Positions 1 to 12,612 of a stretch of DNA of 64,000 bases are shown one piece after another. The notes beneath the pieces are model-generated. The model did not search any database, had not been told where the DNA came from, and saw nothing but the letters and a program-made list of their open reading frames with translations. Position numbers and translations under genes: made by a program. Every line of letters starts with the position of its first letter. The stretch's first letter is position 1. Origin of the DNA: Haliclona indistincta (taxonomy: Eukaryota > Porifera > Demospongiae > Haplosclerida > Chalinidae); the NCBI GenBank assembly GCA_964017065.1, contig OZ024790.1, positions 12,646,703-12,710,702 of the forward strand, in the 5' to 3' direction.

Positions 1-548
1 CAAAACAGCGCAGTAGCACACAAAGAAAAATCTATGAGTCACATTGCAAGCCATTGTCGTGCTAAGCCTGTATACCTTTACCGAGTTTCAGAAGTGAGCA
101 ATGGTCTCTGCAGCTCGATGGACAGAACGAACGAACAATGCAAGTGACAAACCAAGTACCGTAACCCTCGTGCATGCGCCGATGGTTAATGATTAGTGTG
201 GACAGCAATCCCAGCATCAATGCACATCCCATCCCAGCATGGTTATTGGTTTGTGTATTCATGATAAATCCCTCATGAGCATGTTCAAAGCTATACGTAC
301 ATCATGTAATATCCCATGTACGTACTATAATAATAATGTGTGCAGACTTTAATGATTGTCTCACGCTAAAACTCCTGTATTTATTGCAGTATCATAATCA
401 GTGGCGTAGGCAGGGGGGCTAGGGGGGCAATTGACCCCTTTTTTGCTGACTTGGTAGATGAATTTAGTTATTATTCTTGCAGGGTTGTGAATATGTTGGC
501 CACATAGTTGATTTAGTGTAAGCCACATGTAAACTAAACTAGCCTGTT

Positions 549-2221
549 TACAGTGCTTTTAAGGTGTGTCCACACTATGTAGTCAATGCGCATTCGATCC
601 GGATCGAATGCGCATTGACTGCGTCCACACCAAATTCGCATTGGCTAATCCGGTTCGAATCCGGATTCAGCTCAATCCACCTCCAGAGGTGGTTTCGATC
701 CGGATCGCGCAATTGCGCTTTGCGCATACGGCCAGAAACGAGGTGCGGTTTGCTCTATCATGTGACTGATCGAAGCGGAGTTGTCTGCCAGTCTATCTAC
801 TTGCTACTAGTCTGCCAGACTGCCATGAATACTGGCTTTACTGGGCGCTGTTAGGTCCATACTGGGCGCTGTTAGGCGAATACTAGGCGCTGTAGTATGC
901 TTACGTTCGTCTTCTCCGTGCTCGTGCATGAGCTGTTTCCCTCAGCATCCTACGCGAAACACTGGGCGTTCGAGTGCGCCTGAGAGCCATCCATAGAAAG
1001 AACAGCACAGCTAGTGCAGTTCGCGGTACCGCCATCCTGTGTTGGTGTACGCGTGACTATCATGTGCAAACATGCATGTTGAAACCGCTTCGTCAGTAGT
1101 ACTACTAGTAGTGTGGACGCGATGAATGTGCATTGAATGCGATTTCGATTCGCATCGATCAATTCGGTTTGCAAACCGGTTCAAATCCAGTTCGGGTGTG
1201 GACACACCTTTAATCTAGAGGAGCCACTTTTTATTCCCAGAGTTGTGTGTGTAGTTAGTCCACACAACTTTCTACATAGCCCTTTCCATTGCATTAATGC
1301 AGATTGCAACTATGAGCATGAGAAAATGCAAGACACACAATGCTCTACAGCTCTCTCCCATTGAAGCTAATACAATAGCGCCATGTTTGTGACATCACTA
1401 TAATTTGTACAACGTCACGACGAACCACACCTACGACACAGCAGCCACAGTCTAGCGCCACAACGAGGCTTGGCGGTTATTATTCCTCGAGCTTAGCTAA
1501 TATCTATGCTATACTGTATAGAAGCACGCTTAAGAACGGGCAAAGCGAAAAACACAGCTTTTGATCGGCGCCATTCTTGCCGCTCGACAGTGAGCGGCGC
1601 AGCGCAGGCAGAAACACGTAATCGATAAACGCTCATATTGGATGAATATCATTATAACACGGCAGAGAATCGAAGTCACAGCTAAAGTTGGTGTTCTCGC
1701 TGACCGCGTTTGCGCATGGATGAACGTATCGTGCTAGTTTAAAAACTAGTGAAAACTACAAGTATCTGGCTATCCAGAGATCAAGTGGTTTTTCTTAACT
1801 CGCAAAGATGTCCAGATTTCAGCCTTAACACTTTTATCACCAAAAATCGCCAATTTCTAGTACATTTAGGGCTCATACTTCACTATGCTTGGAAGTTAAG
1901 CTCTCTAACTTGCTGAGATTAAAACTGAATAGTCATTCAAGCAGACTGCAAAGGGAATTTTCTTAACTCAGCTCCATACTATTTTCCTGGCCTTAACACA
2001 TTTTTTCATAATTGCAAACCAATGGCTGGTACACAAGCAGCAATAACTTTACTGTCAACCAGCAAAATCAGTCCAGATTTTCTACACACACAACAGAATG
2101 ATGTGTGAACACTCATAGCAAATTTCAGTCCAATAGCAACTATAGTTACTTTTTCTGAACACAAAACATACTTGTTAACCACAAAACACAAAAGTGGCTC
2201 CTCTAGATTAAAAGCACTGTA
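549..2221. mobile_element. Middle nested element with 32-bp inverted ends
   Basis: The right end (2190-2221) is the inverse of a left end split in two by another insertion (549-562 joined to 1214-1231). The shared terminus starts TACAGTGCTTTTAATC and continues through AGAGGAGCCAC. The interior has no supportable coding sequence. This element lies inside the hAT-like element and is itself interrupted at 563-1208. Confidence 0.65.
563..1208. mobile_element. Innermost MITE at a TTAA-type target site
   Basis: The ends are GGTGTGTCCACAC and GTGTGGACACACC, a perfect 13-bp inverted repeat. TTTAA flanks both sides (558-562 and 1209-1213), and the intact target GCTTTTAATC can be read in the other arm of the host element near 2206-2216. 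Sub-terminal sequence holds further imperfect palindromes of ATTCGATCCGGATCGAAT type. Short reading frames across it are not convincing genes. Confidence 0.75.
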
Positions 2222-2632
2222 CAGTGTACACCAAGTTAGATTTCAAAATTTTTGTGGGGAAGACCCCCAGACCCCCTCACTGTTTTTAAAAATAATTTGC
2301 CCCCTCATTTCAAAAATCCTGCCTATGCCCCTGACAATGTAATGTTTTAAATAACAGCTTCTTATTTGCTTAGATAGCCCATGCGCTAAATAAAACAACT
2401 GCCTGAACTATTATATTATTGCGTGTCTGACTTGTAGTTAAGGACAGTACGTACAGTACATGTTCTGTATATGGACACAATGTCGTGGTAACATACATGA
2501 TCTTGATGTAAGCCTCTTTTATCAGCGCTGTGCGTAAGAACTATTAACTACATGATCTAAAGGAACTTACCTGTAGACTAATATTACCAAGAAACATTGT
2601 GCATGCACCGCGTCACGTGGTTGTATTCAAAC

Positions 2633-2731
2633 CTTGAATATCTGACCGTCGGGATATTTATCCAGAATTCCCTTGATGGTGATGGACAGAGGAGGACGTA
2701 TTTGTCCGAAATCTTCGCCTTCGACAGCCAT
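2633..2731 (-). CDS. First exon of a sacsin-like gene running off the left edge
   Basis: This 99-bp exon starts with ATG at 2731 and encodes 33 residues including FGQIRPPLS, IKGIL and KYPDGQIFK, the segment that precedes the first ATPase repeat of sacsin. A GT donor follows at 2632-2631 (AAG then GTTTGA). The paralogue at 52318-52416 is almost identical and splices to an exon starting EMIQNADDAGA. By alignment of the two introns, exon 2 of this copy should lie under about 100 bases beyond the left edge. The rest of position 1-2632 is intron 1, enlarged by the nested transposons. Only this exon is visible, so the gene's integrity cannot be judged. Confidence 0.75.
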
Positions 2732-2967
2732 ATAACAACGGTAGAAATGACAGACTGGGTATACAACACTAGTTCGTGTCTATAGCATTACCATTAGGCA
2801 AATAAATCCACATGCAACGTGTGTGCGGGGTCGATTCGTCTGGGAACAGGACCAGAGTAGAGTTGCTTTTGTACCAGATCAACAATAGTATAATGTGATG
2901 TACATGATTACAAATCAAACAGGTGTATCATACAATACAATGTCACAGAAAATAAACGTTTATCAAG

Positions 2968-5900
2968 TCAAAACACATTCCTGATAATATTAATGACTTT
3001 TTCTGCATCTCTTGCCATTTCATCAGCTTCATCAGCAGTGTACACATCCACAGGAGCTCTTGGCTCAGCATGACGATTTGGATACCGTGTGTCTAAGTAT
3101 TCTTTCTCCATTTTGCTTGCGATAGAGTGTAAAGAGCCATAATCGCTCACTTGTGTCCACATTGCGTCAGCAGGACCACAAAGAGAATGGTGATGTAAGT
3201 ATGAAGGATTGATCCCTACAAGTCTGTACATACCAGCTTTGAGTGACTTCTCAACCACTTGATGAGCCATAAAGCAAATGTTACAAGCTAAATCGGGTAA
3301 ACGACGCACATCTTGCAACATAACTGTCATAGCAAGGCAGTCAGCTTCAGCTTGTCTCAGCCATCGTCTTGCCTCTTCATGATCAGGTTTAGGTCGATAG
3401 AAAGAATACCCTCCACCTCCACCTCCACCTCCTCCTCCACCACCACCTCTCCATCTATAGACGCCATCATCCCAGGAAGAGTACCAGCTCCACCATTTTG
3501 AACGGGGAGGATCATCTTCAGTCATTTCTCCTGGATCTTCCAATTCAAGACCATTCTCCAACCTATCAATTTGTCTTTTTAGAAACTTAAAAGCTTTCTC
3601 GTACAAGATCTTTTCTGATTCAGCAGCTTTGTCAGGATGATATTTGAAGTAAAGTCGCCTGATAGCTCTTCTGCGATCATTGTCTGATAGTTGCCAGACT
3701 TCTCTCAAGTCTCGACATATATCTCTCTTGAGCTGTAGTAGCTTCTGACTGCAAGCTGCATTGTTCATAGCCACTGGAGTGGAATCAGCATCATAATGAA
3801 CCATTTCTTTGCCTTCACCCTCTTCAGACCTCTCGTAATTTTCGATAATTTTGTACAAATCAAGAGCAGACACTACTTTGCCATCTGGTTCTCTCTCACT
3901 CACTAAGATCTTATATCTTCTTTGAAAATTACTGACAGGGCTGCCACAGTCACTCAGCTGGTCAGGAACACGATTCAGCACAATCGCAAAAACAAACCAA
4001 CCATCTTGAATTTCATATCCCACCCATTCCTGAGGGCGGAATATGTTGTTGATGTCTTGATCAAGTAGAGCTAACAGACGTGGAGGAATGTCGTGCCCCA
4101 GCTTGGGTTCCATAGAACTGTCTTCCTGCTCATCAAAATTCAACTCCACTGAAAGGTCTTCAATGAGCTCTTGAAGATTATCCCTGTTTTTAACCTTTAA
4201 GCATTCTGCTAGACATTCATAAACTTGAAAAACGCTGTTAACTCCTTTTCTTCGTGTTTCACAACCTGAATACACAACTGTTGCGACAAATCGTTCCAAA
4301 AACCTTTACTAGATCCTCTACTTCTTTCCACTGTGTTCAAATAAAGAATAAATGAATCATTGGTGCTTCTTGTAAGAATAAATGGGACGGCAGTTGATCC
4401 AAGAGAAACAGGTGGTTCGACCAAAGTCAAACACACATTCGCCTTTAGATCTCGGACTAACTTAACTTCCAAAGTCTTCAACGCTTCACCAATTTTCTCA
4501 ACAAATAACTCAATGTTCTTCTCTTCAGCGTTGTAGCTTTGAAGTAACAGAAAACGAAGAACTGTTTTTATCGGATTGTGAAAACTTTTCATTCTTTTTA
4601 TTTGCTCAAACAGTGGAGTCTGTTCATCGGTTGCCATAGTTTCATTGACTATGCTTTCTTCACAAGAGAGGACCAGTCTATGTGGTCTTACAGCTTCTGG
4701 TAGATCAAGAAGAATCTTTTCTTGCAATGTCGGCCAGTTTCGCTGGTAACTAGGGCCTTGTGGGAGACGAAAAATGTGGTAACCGGTTTTTGAAAAATCC
4801 AGTTGATCAAGCTGGTATTGCTTTGAGTCTTTAACAATAATCTTGGTTGAAAGCATTAGTGTGCCTTGTTGACAAGGCAAGTAAAGTTTAGTAAGAATTG
4901 AGTTTAGTTCATCAGAACCACTAGAAGAGTAAAGATGAAGTAACTTCAATACAGCAGATCTTACAGCAAGCTGTCGGTTAGCGTGAAGTGGGTTACCACT
5001 AGTTTGGTCATGTATCACCTGCAGCATGTACTGAAGGTGCTTGATCTCGATAATAGCTGTCACTCCAACCTCAGCAAGTAACTTAGTCAAACTGTTCATT
5101 GAAGATGGTAGAACACTGATGTACGGCTGAAAACACTGCTCACTATCATGGATATGATTCACAACTTGAAGAGAATTAACAAGTACAGGTTTTGAAACAG
5201 TATCTTCACTCTCTGCATCGACAGGGATACAGGCAACCATTTCCAGTTTCTTCAACATTTCAGTATCATCCTTAAGGGCACTGAGGTTTTCAGACACGAC
5301 TTGAACTATTCCATCTCTCTGAGAACCACTAGATTGCTGTTGTGAGTATTCTGGTTTGTGTTTGACGAAGAGTTGGAAGTTAGCCAGACCAGTAGTTGAT
5401 ATGTTAATGATATTCTTGTACACATCCTCAGCACAAGGCTCTGTGATCAATCCAAGCATTGCTAGGAATTCATGGTATTTCCTACTAGTTGCTGTATCAA
5501 GTGTTAGCTGAACTGTATTGTAGTAAGGTACATTGACTACAGGCATGACAGCCCACACTAGTCTGGCACACGATGAGACAGCAGCTCCTCTCAGAGTGGT
5601 GAGCTGGAGGGAGCGATTGCTGGGAGAGCACGGTGCCTTGATCCAGCTGAGCCTGTCCAATGGGTCGGTATAACAAAGTGAATATTTCCGATTTCTTCAA
5701 GTATATAGCGATGCATTGTCACGCCATTTTACAGCTTTTTTAGAAAATAGATACTTCAGAAGTTCATCAGATGCTTTGTACAACTCGGGATGCTTGTCAT
5801 TGGCGACAATGTCACAAAACTCAACGAATTCTTCACTTTCTAATTCAGTTTTCAACCCTAGCTCAGTGAAAAAATCCAGCCATGAACCACCTCTATACTC

Positions 5901-8658
5901 TTCACTGGGAAATTTAAAATTACCTTCGAACAACTGGAACACTGGCACCCTTGGGTCACTAAACTGAGAAATCGGCAGCAGACAATCTGTTTTTGAATCA
6001 AAAAGGCACTCCAGCTGTCTCAAGTCAGATAAAAACACAGTGCTGCGTTCATAAGCAGTATTATAACATCTGTATCTAGATGCTTCATGCTTTGCATCAG
6101 AGAAAAGATTGTCTCGAATGTGCATCAAATGCTGTTGCCTCTCATCTGAAACAAGCAAATGAAAAGATTTGAATACCAGCATTGTGTACACTTCCATTGA
6201 GTGAAGAACGCTTCCACCTAAGACAGAAATACTGGCGCACAACTTTCTCCATGCTCCATCTTGTTCAAGAAATACAACAGAGCCTGAATCAGCCCACTTG
6301 TCATAACCGGCTTGGCAGAAATCTGTCGGCCATATATACACACTTTTGCCTTGAATAGAAATGTGCTTTCCATTCGTTGCTTTAAAGAGCGGAAGAGACA
6401 TAATGTGCCTTAGACTAGTACTATTTAAATACGTTCTGAAGTGAATTTTGCTGAAATAATCGAACAAGGTATCAATGTTAATGTCTGGATTCGGCAGCTG
6501 ATCCAGTACTTTCTCTGAGTGATGAAAGTAGTTCAACGATTCTAATACTCGAGAAGGAATATTCATTCTAGCACAATAGCTTTCAACTACATTCTTGACA
6601 TCACTGTTAGCTTCAGCATTGCGAGGTTGACTGCAAAAGCAGTAATCAAGTACGGGCATCTTCAATTGATTCAAAAGCTCAAAAGCTGCTTCACATTCTG
6701 ATCTTGAAACAGAATAGTAAGCCCACTCAGACTGCTCATGAGGTGGTACAAGAGGAAGATATGATGATTCTGTAGAGTAGAGGTATCCAGATCTATACTA
6801 GGAAGAAGAGCAAATGTTTCTAATATATTTTGTCGATGATTCTTAAAAACATCATCATTACAAAGACACTTCCAAATATCTCTCAGTTTGTCAACCTGGA
6901 TCAAAGCACCATTACTGTTGTCAACCATTGGTTGGCACAGCTGGGGAGATAAATCAGACTGCATGACTTTTAAAACTTCTCCGTATTTCATTTCCTCTGC
7001 GAAATAGTCAGACGGTAGACGTATCAGCAGTATGTCAGGGTGAAGAAACTTACTGGAAGAAGTTGGAAATAGGAAATGGTACTCACTGGATAAGATTCTG
7101 TTGTCTTCGTCAAATGACCGCAAGTGGTTATCTGCAGTTAGAAGTAGTTGGTGACCGAAAGGAGAGTCAGGATACTGTGGTGTGCCATAACCATGTTCTG
7201 GAACAGAAACATATCGAGTGAATGCAACAAATGCATTTACTGACACAAATCGAGTTTGAGACACATGACAAATGGGCCCTTGAACAATTCGCTCATGAAA
7301 CGTGTTGTAGAAGTTGAACACATTCTCAGGAGTGGCTTCAGGCGGAGCATTCTCGAAATGTGCTCTAATATTATGGTGCGGTGCACAGGTGATTGTCATG
7401 CCGATTTTAACCAATAGTTCTTTCAATGATGCAGCAGTGATATTACCTCCTTTGCAAGGGTCAGGGATAAAATAAGCTTGGTAATAAGGTGTTGCTCTGT
7501 CACAAGGACTGCACCATCTGACAGTACCCTCGCCAGGATGATTTAAAACTTTATCAATCGAGGCTAGCACTGGTGAGTTTTCATTCTCTAGCTTTTTGAA
7601 AACTGCCTTTGCTAACACCTTCCATTGGCCCTCTGGAATGTCTCTTTTAGGAGATAGCACAGGGACACGAATTTCACTGGTAAACAATGTTTTCACTACT
7701 TCTTCACTTGGAAATACATAGTATGGAAATGTCTGATAATACTTGTCCAAGGCAGACTCCAGAGCTCTAGTAACGGATCAACGTACCATTTTTGAACAAC
7801 AACTAAGAAGCGTGCATACGATGATGAAATTGCTTGTATGAGATTATCATTCCACGATCTCTTTTTGTCACATTCGTCAGAATTCCAAAGAGACCGTCGA
7901 CTGTTGTCAAGACAAACTGTCCGTTGACATGAACTGGTAGATTAGTTGAAGAAATAGGTAGAGGAAGAAAGCAAAACACTTTTCCTTTGAAAATTGTTCT
8001 AGTTTGTCTGGTAGTTGAGAGCAGAGCAGCTATTCCATGCTTGGGAACCGTCTGTTTTATAAAGCTCCATTGTTGCTTTCAATTCTTGATGTCTCCTACT
8101 CCTTGCTGAACGAGCCATTTCTCTTCAGTTACTGCTTGTCTTTGCTCATCTAAGATAACAAGAGGATACATTATTAACTTTGGATTTGGCGTTAGACTAA
8201 AGAGCCTAGAACTCTTGCAGAAATCATGCCTATCTTTCAGGTGCGAGTCGTCAATACGAACTTCAAATTTAGATACACAGTGGATATTTGATTCATCAGA
8301 GATAACAAAATATTGAAACTGTGTGAGATGATTGAGAAAGAGCAAAGAGTCTTTAACTTGAGGCACCCAATTGCTGAGAAATGTTTCCAGTCTGTCAGGT
8401 GGCAATGGCTTCTTAGCTTCTTTCACAACCTCCTCAACAAGTTCAGACTGTTGTAATAGTTCATCAGTATGTCTGAGAGGAAACCTGAACAATGAGCCAC
8501 CTTTTAGCTCACTGGGTAGCCCAGGCAGTGGATCTCTCAGGTAAGTACCCTTGAGATCTGAAAATGCATCCCAGAATTTTTTATCAAGCTTGTCAAACCG
8601 TCGACCAGGTGCAATAATGGTAGCTCTTGGAGCATAGCGACAGTGAGGATCAAGTATG
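2968..8658 (-). pseudogene. Sacsin-like pseudogene, 5' truncated
   Basis: This is a close copy of 52683-58357 covering part of the last ATPase repeat, the long helical regions, the J domain and the C-terminal HEPN domain. Comparison shows many lesions: a stop replacing Tyr near 8079, a 1-bp deletion near 7893, loss of about 10-12 bp near 7770, a 2-bp insertion near 6795, changes including an extra TATA near 5665-5705, and a 1-bp deletion near 4225. The last piece (4299 to 2968) still reads an HPDK J-domain motif, 13 consecutive Gly and an intact HEPN ending in RNVF. No start or upstream ATPase repeats exist, because homology stops abruptly near 8658. Clustered indels could be assembly errors, but the missing 5' half argues for a true pseudogene. 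Confidence 0.85.
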
Positions 8659-9005
8659 AAAAGCTTTCAGACTGGACACTCCAGTAACAACCATCTTGTG
8701 ACTAATATGAGGCGCTTCATGGGCTGACAACATCTGGAACTCAAATCCACAGTGTGGAATCCGTTTACCAACTTTGTAGTTGAATATTGAAGATTTAGAA
8801 ATCTAATAAAGGTTCACGAATCATGTGTTACGTTATGAACAGACTACATGCAGTGTGCATTGCATGTTAATGTACCTGAGAGCGAGATGATGTAGAGGAA
8901 CTATTTTCCATTGCTCTAATTTATCTGTTGATCCAGCTCAATAGCAGGACTAGTATCGTGATCAATGACATCTCAAATGTTGTTTGGTCTCTCATTCCAC
9001 AGTTC
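8659..9005 (-). pseudogene. Remnant UPA-domain exons of a third ZU5/Death adaptor
   Basis: Immediately beyond the sacsin-like breakpoint the minus strand encodes degenerate sequence with YKVGKRIPHCGFE, the counterpart of QVGRRIPHCGIE in the UPA domain of the 21283-26252 gene. After a short intron there is a second piece with SPAIELDQ, the counterpart of SPIIQLDQ. Frame breaks interrupt both. There is no ZU5, kelch or Death exon attached. The stretch from about 9005 to 9140 shows nothing recognisable. Confidence 0.7.
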
Positions 9006-9140
9006 ATATCTCTGTCTCACTTTCTTAAATATTAACATGTATATCTTCAGTTGTAGAATAACTGAGAACTGACTAATTAATGGTACTACATAATAACAAA
9101 CCAACATAGTGTAACATGCTAGCTAGTGGCGAGGAGTCAG

Positions 9141-12100
9141 TTAGTGCTGTTCTTTATCCAGCCATTTCCTAATGTTAGTAGCTGTGTTATTATCATCAGC
9201 TTTCTCAAGAGTACTGATGATAGTATCCCATGTGTAGGGAACCTTTCCCTCTTGTTTCCACTGGTTGAACACCTTCATGAAGAGACGAACTTGATCCGTG
9301 GTCTGTGCCTCCAATGAGTCCAGTGTTGGTGTTTCAACATCCAGCAGTACTCCTACCTCGTACCACTTGGTCGGTATCTTTTTAGCAACTAAGGTCATCA
9401 GATCAGCAGTTGATGGAGCTTGAGAATAGGCTTCTGGTTTAGTGCCTGTTAAGAAGTGTTTAATAATTGAACTAGGTTCACAATAACACACATACTGATG
9501 TACCTTTAACTGGTGCCTGTGGCTCTGCTGGTGTTTGCAGTGTTGATTCTGCATTAAAATAGATCAAGAAATCATAAAGTTGTATACAGCTATAATAGAA
9601 CATATCTCTAACTCACCAGCAACATGCTGCTCACCTGCTGATGATGCTGTCACAGGTATCTTGTTATCTACATGCGGCAAATATTAACCCAAAAAGCAAC
9701 ACACAATATTAATATACTTACCCTCAGATTGAGGATATCTTAGACGAAAGTTGTTGGCAGTTGATACTCCTGTCATGTTTACTTTATGATTCAATCGTTC
9801 AAAGCTTTTTCCAGGCAGCAACTGTAACTCGAATGCACAGTGTGGGATTCTTCTACCAGCCTCAAAGTTGCTAACATCAGCTTTAGTGACCTATAAAAAT
9901 AGACTGGTATGTAGTTAAGTCAACCATAGATATGATACCTTTGGAGGAGTCACCAGTGGTAGTATCTTCCATGAGCCGACTTCCTGTTCATCTTGATCTA
10001 GTTGTATAGCACTATCATTGAAACGAACTTCCAGAGAGTTGTTCTCTTTGCTCCATCCTTGGTACTTTTTTCGACATACTGAAACAAGGAAATAATTACA
10101 GTATTATCTTCAATAGAAGCCACCTCCTAATAGAAGCCAGTCTCGTATAGAGGCCTGGTCTGAAATAAGTTAGGAACGTATTACCATGGTTGCAACAGGG
10201 TCTAAATGGTGCGTTTTACAAGTCTAGCATCTCTGAGAGATTCTGGGTTCGAATCCATTTTTTCTCTAAAATTTTTACCTCAAAGGACCAAGATAAGAAA
10301 TAGAGGCCCGGGCTTTTATTCGAGGAAATACGGTATGCCGAAACATTTCGTGCTATAATGTTTTTAGTGTTATAAATGAAGAGCAATATTGTAGAGCATA
10401 TGAATTACCTGCACACACAAATATTACCTGCAAATGAGGTTCAAGATTTCTTACAACAATGAAATGAAAGTCAGCAACTAAAGGACTTTCCATCTGCTGC
10501 TTGTAGAGCATGAGGGCTGCACACTGTGTTTCAGCATCAACAGGTCCTGTTGCTGTGACTATTGAGAACTGCTTTAGCTTGATGCTGCCGTAGTGAGTAT
10601 GCTGGTTGAACTCTCCTCTTAGCTCACTAAACCTGTAGGGAAGGGCCTCCTGTGAGCACTTGGCGATAATGAACCTAAACAAGGAACACTGTTCCTCAGT
10701 CTCGATGATGGCGCAATGCTGTATGTTGACTGTAACTTTCTTTAGGAACACTTGACTAGATGAGATCCAGTAGATGGCACTGATCAACTGGCTGTTCTCA
10801 GGGAACTTAAACTGGCCGGCTAGAATCACCTTCACGCCCACACTGACAGTCACTCCAGGAGGAACAGCACCTTCAGGGATCTCAATGAAGAACCCATAGC
10901 CAGGCCACTCTACTTTCTGAGGCTTGTCTCCCACAACCTCCAGTACAGTCTCCCTGTACACTTCAACACCACGCAGGAAGTCTGCACCACATGCACAGTC
11001 ACAAACTGAGCTAGGAGATGCATTAGTAGCTTACCTGGAGCAACTGCTAAATAGTCAGCCTGTACTCCAGCTTCGACCACACACCTTGGTTTGATAGCTA
11101 CAGTATAGTGAGCTACTAGCAGCAGCTGTGAGCTGGGCAGCATCACTCACCATTTTCTTGATTGCCAGCACTGAGTGAGAGTTCCTGTTTGTGCCGAAGC
11201 AGTTGTTTGTAGCTGATTTTCAGTTGATCAACTGTGGAATACAGTAACAATTAAGTGCTAGATACATTAATCACTCACTCTAATACTCACATTTCTCTAG
11301 CATCAGTTGACCATCACTTTCCAACATTGAGATCTGTTGATCTCTAGCATAGGCCATTCTCTTGGTTTGCTCCAATACTCTTAGAAGCTCTTGCTGTTCC
11401 TCCACACTAGCTGTCAGCTTGGTCTCACTAGCTGTCAGCTTGGTCTTATACTCGTGGATAACTATAAATAAAGTAATATATACTTTAAAACTATCTGGTC
11501 TAGCTATATTTACTGTTTTCATGTTGCTCTTCGTAGCTAGCAGCCATTTTTTTCTGCATGTCATACATATCATCCTCTAGTTTAGAGCACTTCTGATCCT
11601 TCTCCTGTGAATCACGCTGAGCAGCATCGAGCTTTTCCATTAGCTCCTGCTCTCTCTTCTTGCTAAGTTGAAGACTGTCATCATAAGCACGAATGACTAA
11701 GAGAGAGAGGGAGAGAGAGATAAGGAGGGAGAGAGTAGGAGGGAGAGAGGGAGGGAGATAGGGAAAGAGCGGGGAGGGAGAGAGAGGAGATGGAGAGAGA
11801 GAGAGATGGGAAGGAAGGAAGGGAGGGAGAGAGTGAGGGAGGAAGGAAGGAAGGAAGGGAGAGAGAGAGAGAGAGAGAGAGGAAAGGAGGGAGAGAGGGA
11901 GGAAGGGAGAGAGAGGGAGGAAGGAAGAGAGAGAGAGAGATAGGGAGGGAGGGAGAGAGGGAGGGAGGGAATTAAGGAGGAAGGGAGAGGGAAAGAGGAA
12001 GGATTGAAGGGAGATGGAGGGAGAGGGAGAGGGAAAGAGAGAATGAGGGAGAGAGCGGGAGAGAGGTAGGTAGGGAGAGAGGGAGGGAGGGAGATAGGGA

Positions 12101-12569
12101 AAGAGAGAGGGAGGGAGAGGAGATGGAGAGAGGTATAGGCAGGGAGAGAGAGAGATAGGAAGAGAGAGGTAGGGAGGGAGGGAGGGAGAGAGGCCGGATG
12201 GAGGGAAAGAGAGGAAGTTAGAGGGAAGGAGGAACGAAGGGAGGGAGAGAGAGAGAGGGGGGAGGGAGGGAGGGAGTGAGGGAGGGAGATAGGGAGAGAG
12301 GGAGGGAGAGTGAGAGAGGGAAGGAGAGAGAGAGGGAGAAAGAGTGGGACAAAGGGAGGGAGGGAGGGAAGAAGGTATATAAAAGATAGTATAGGTGAGT
12401 GTGCCTCAGTGTGTGGTTACCATCTTCTGAGGTGAGTTCAAGTGATGTCTCTGAGGTCTGTGGTTCTGTCTCATTGTGTGATTCTTGAGGAGAAGAAGAA
12501 GTAGATTGTCACAATTATTAGAAACCACAGTTCAGTAATGAATATCATTACATGAAGCTTGTGTGTGTG

Positions 12570-12612
<43 letters not shown>

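Larger units (their letters stand above)
399..2333. mobile_element. Outer hAT-like element carrying two nested insertions
   Basis: The left end reads CAGTGGCGTAGGCAGG and the right end reads CCTGCCTATGCCCCTG, which are inverted and typical of hAT-type termini. G-rich and C-rich tracts lie just inside each end. No transposase reading frame is visible, so it is non-autonomous. The paralogous sequence near 51970-52010 runs uninterrupted from the same left flank to the same right flank, so the insertion came after the block duplication. The 8 bases on each side do not match cleanly, so the target duplication is unproven. Confidence 0.6.

Noticed and set aside
564..854. Small plus-strand proteins within the MITE
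   Set aside because: The frames span inverted-repeat sequence of a non-autonomous element and have no recognisable domain.
2584..2769. 61-residue minus-strand frame conserved with 52200-52421
   Set aside because: The conservation comes from the overlapping sacsin-like first exon in another frame, which fits the family and splices correctly.
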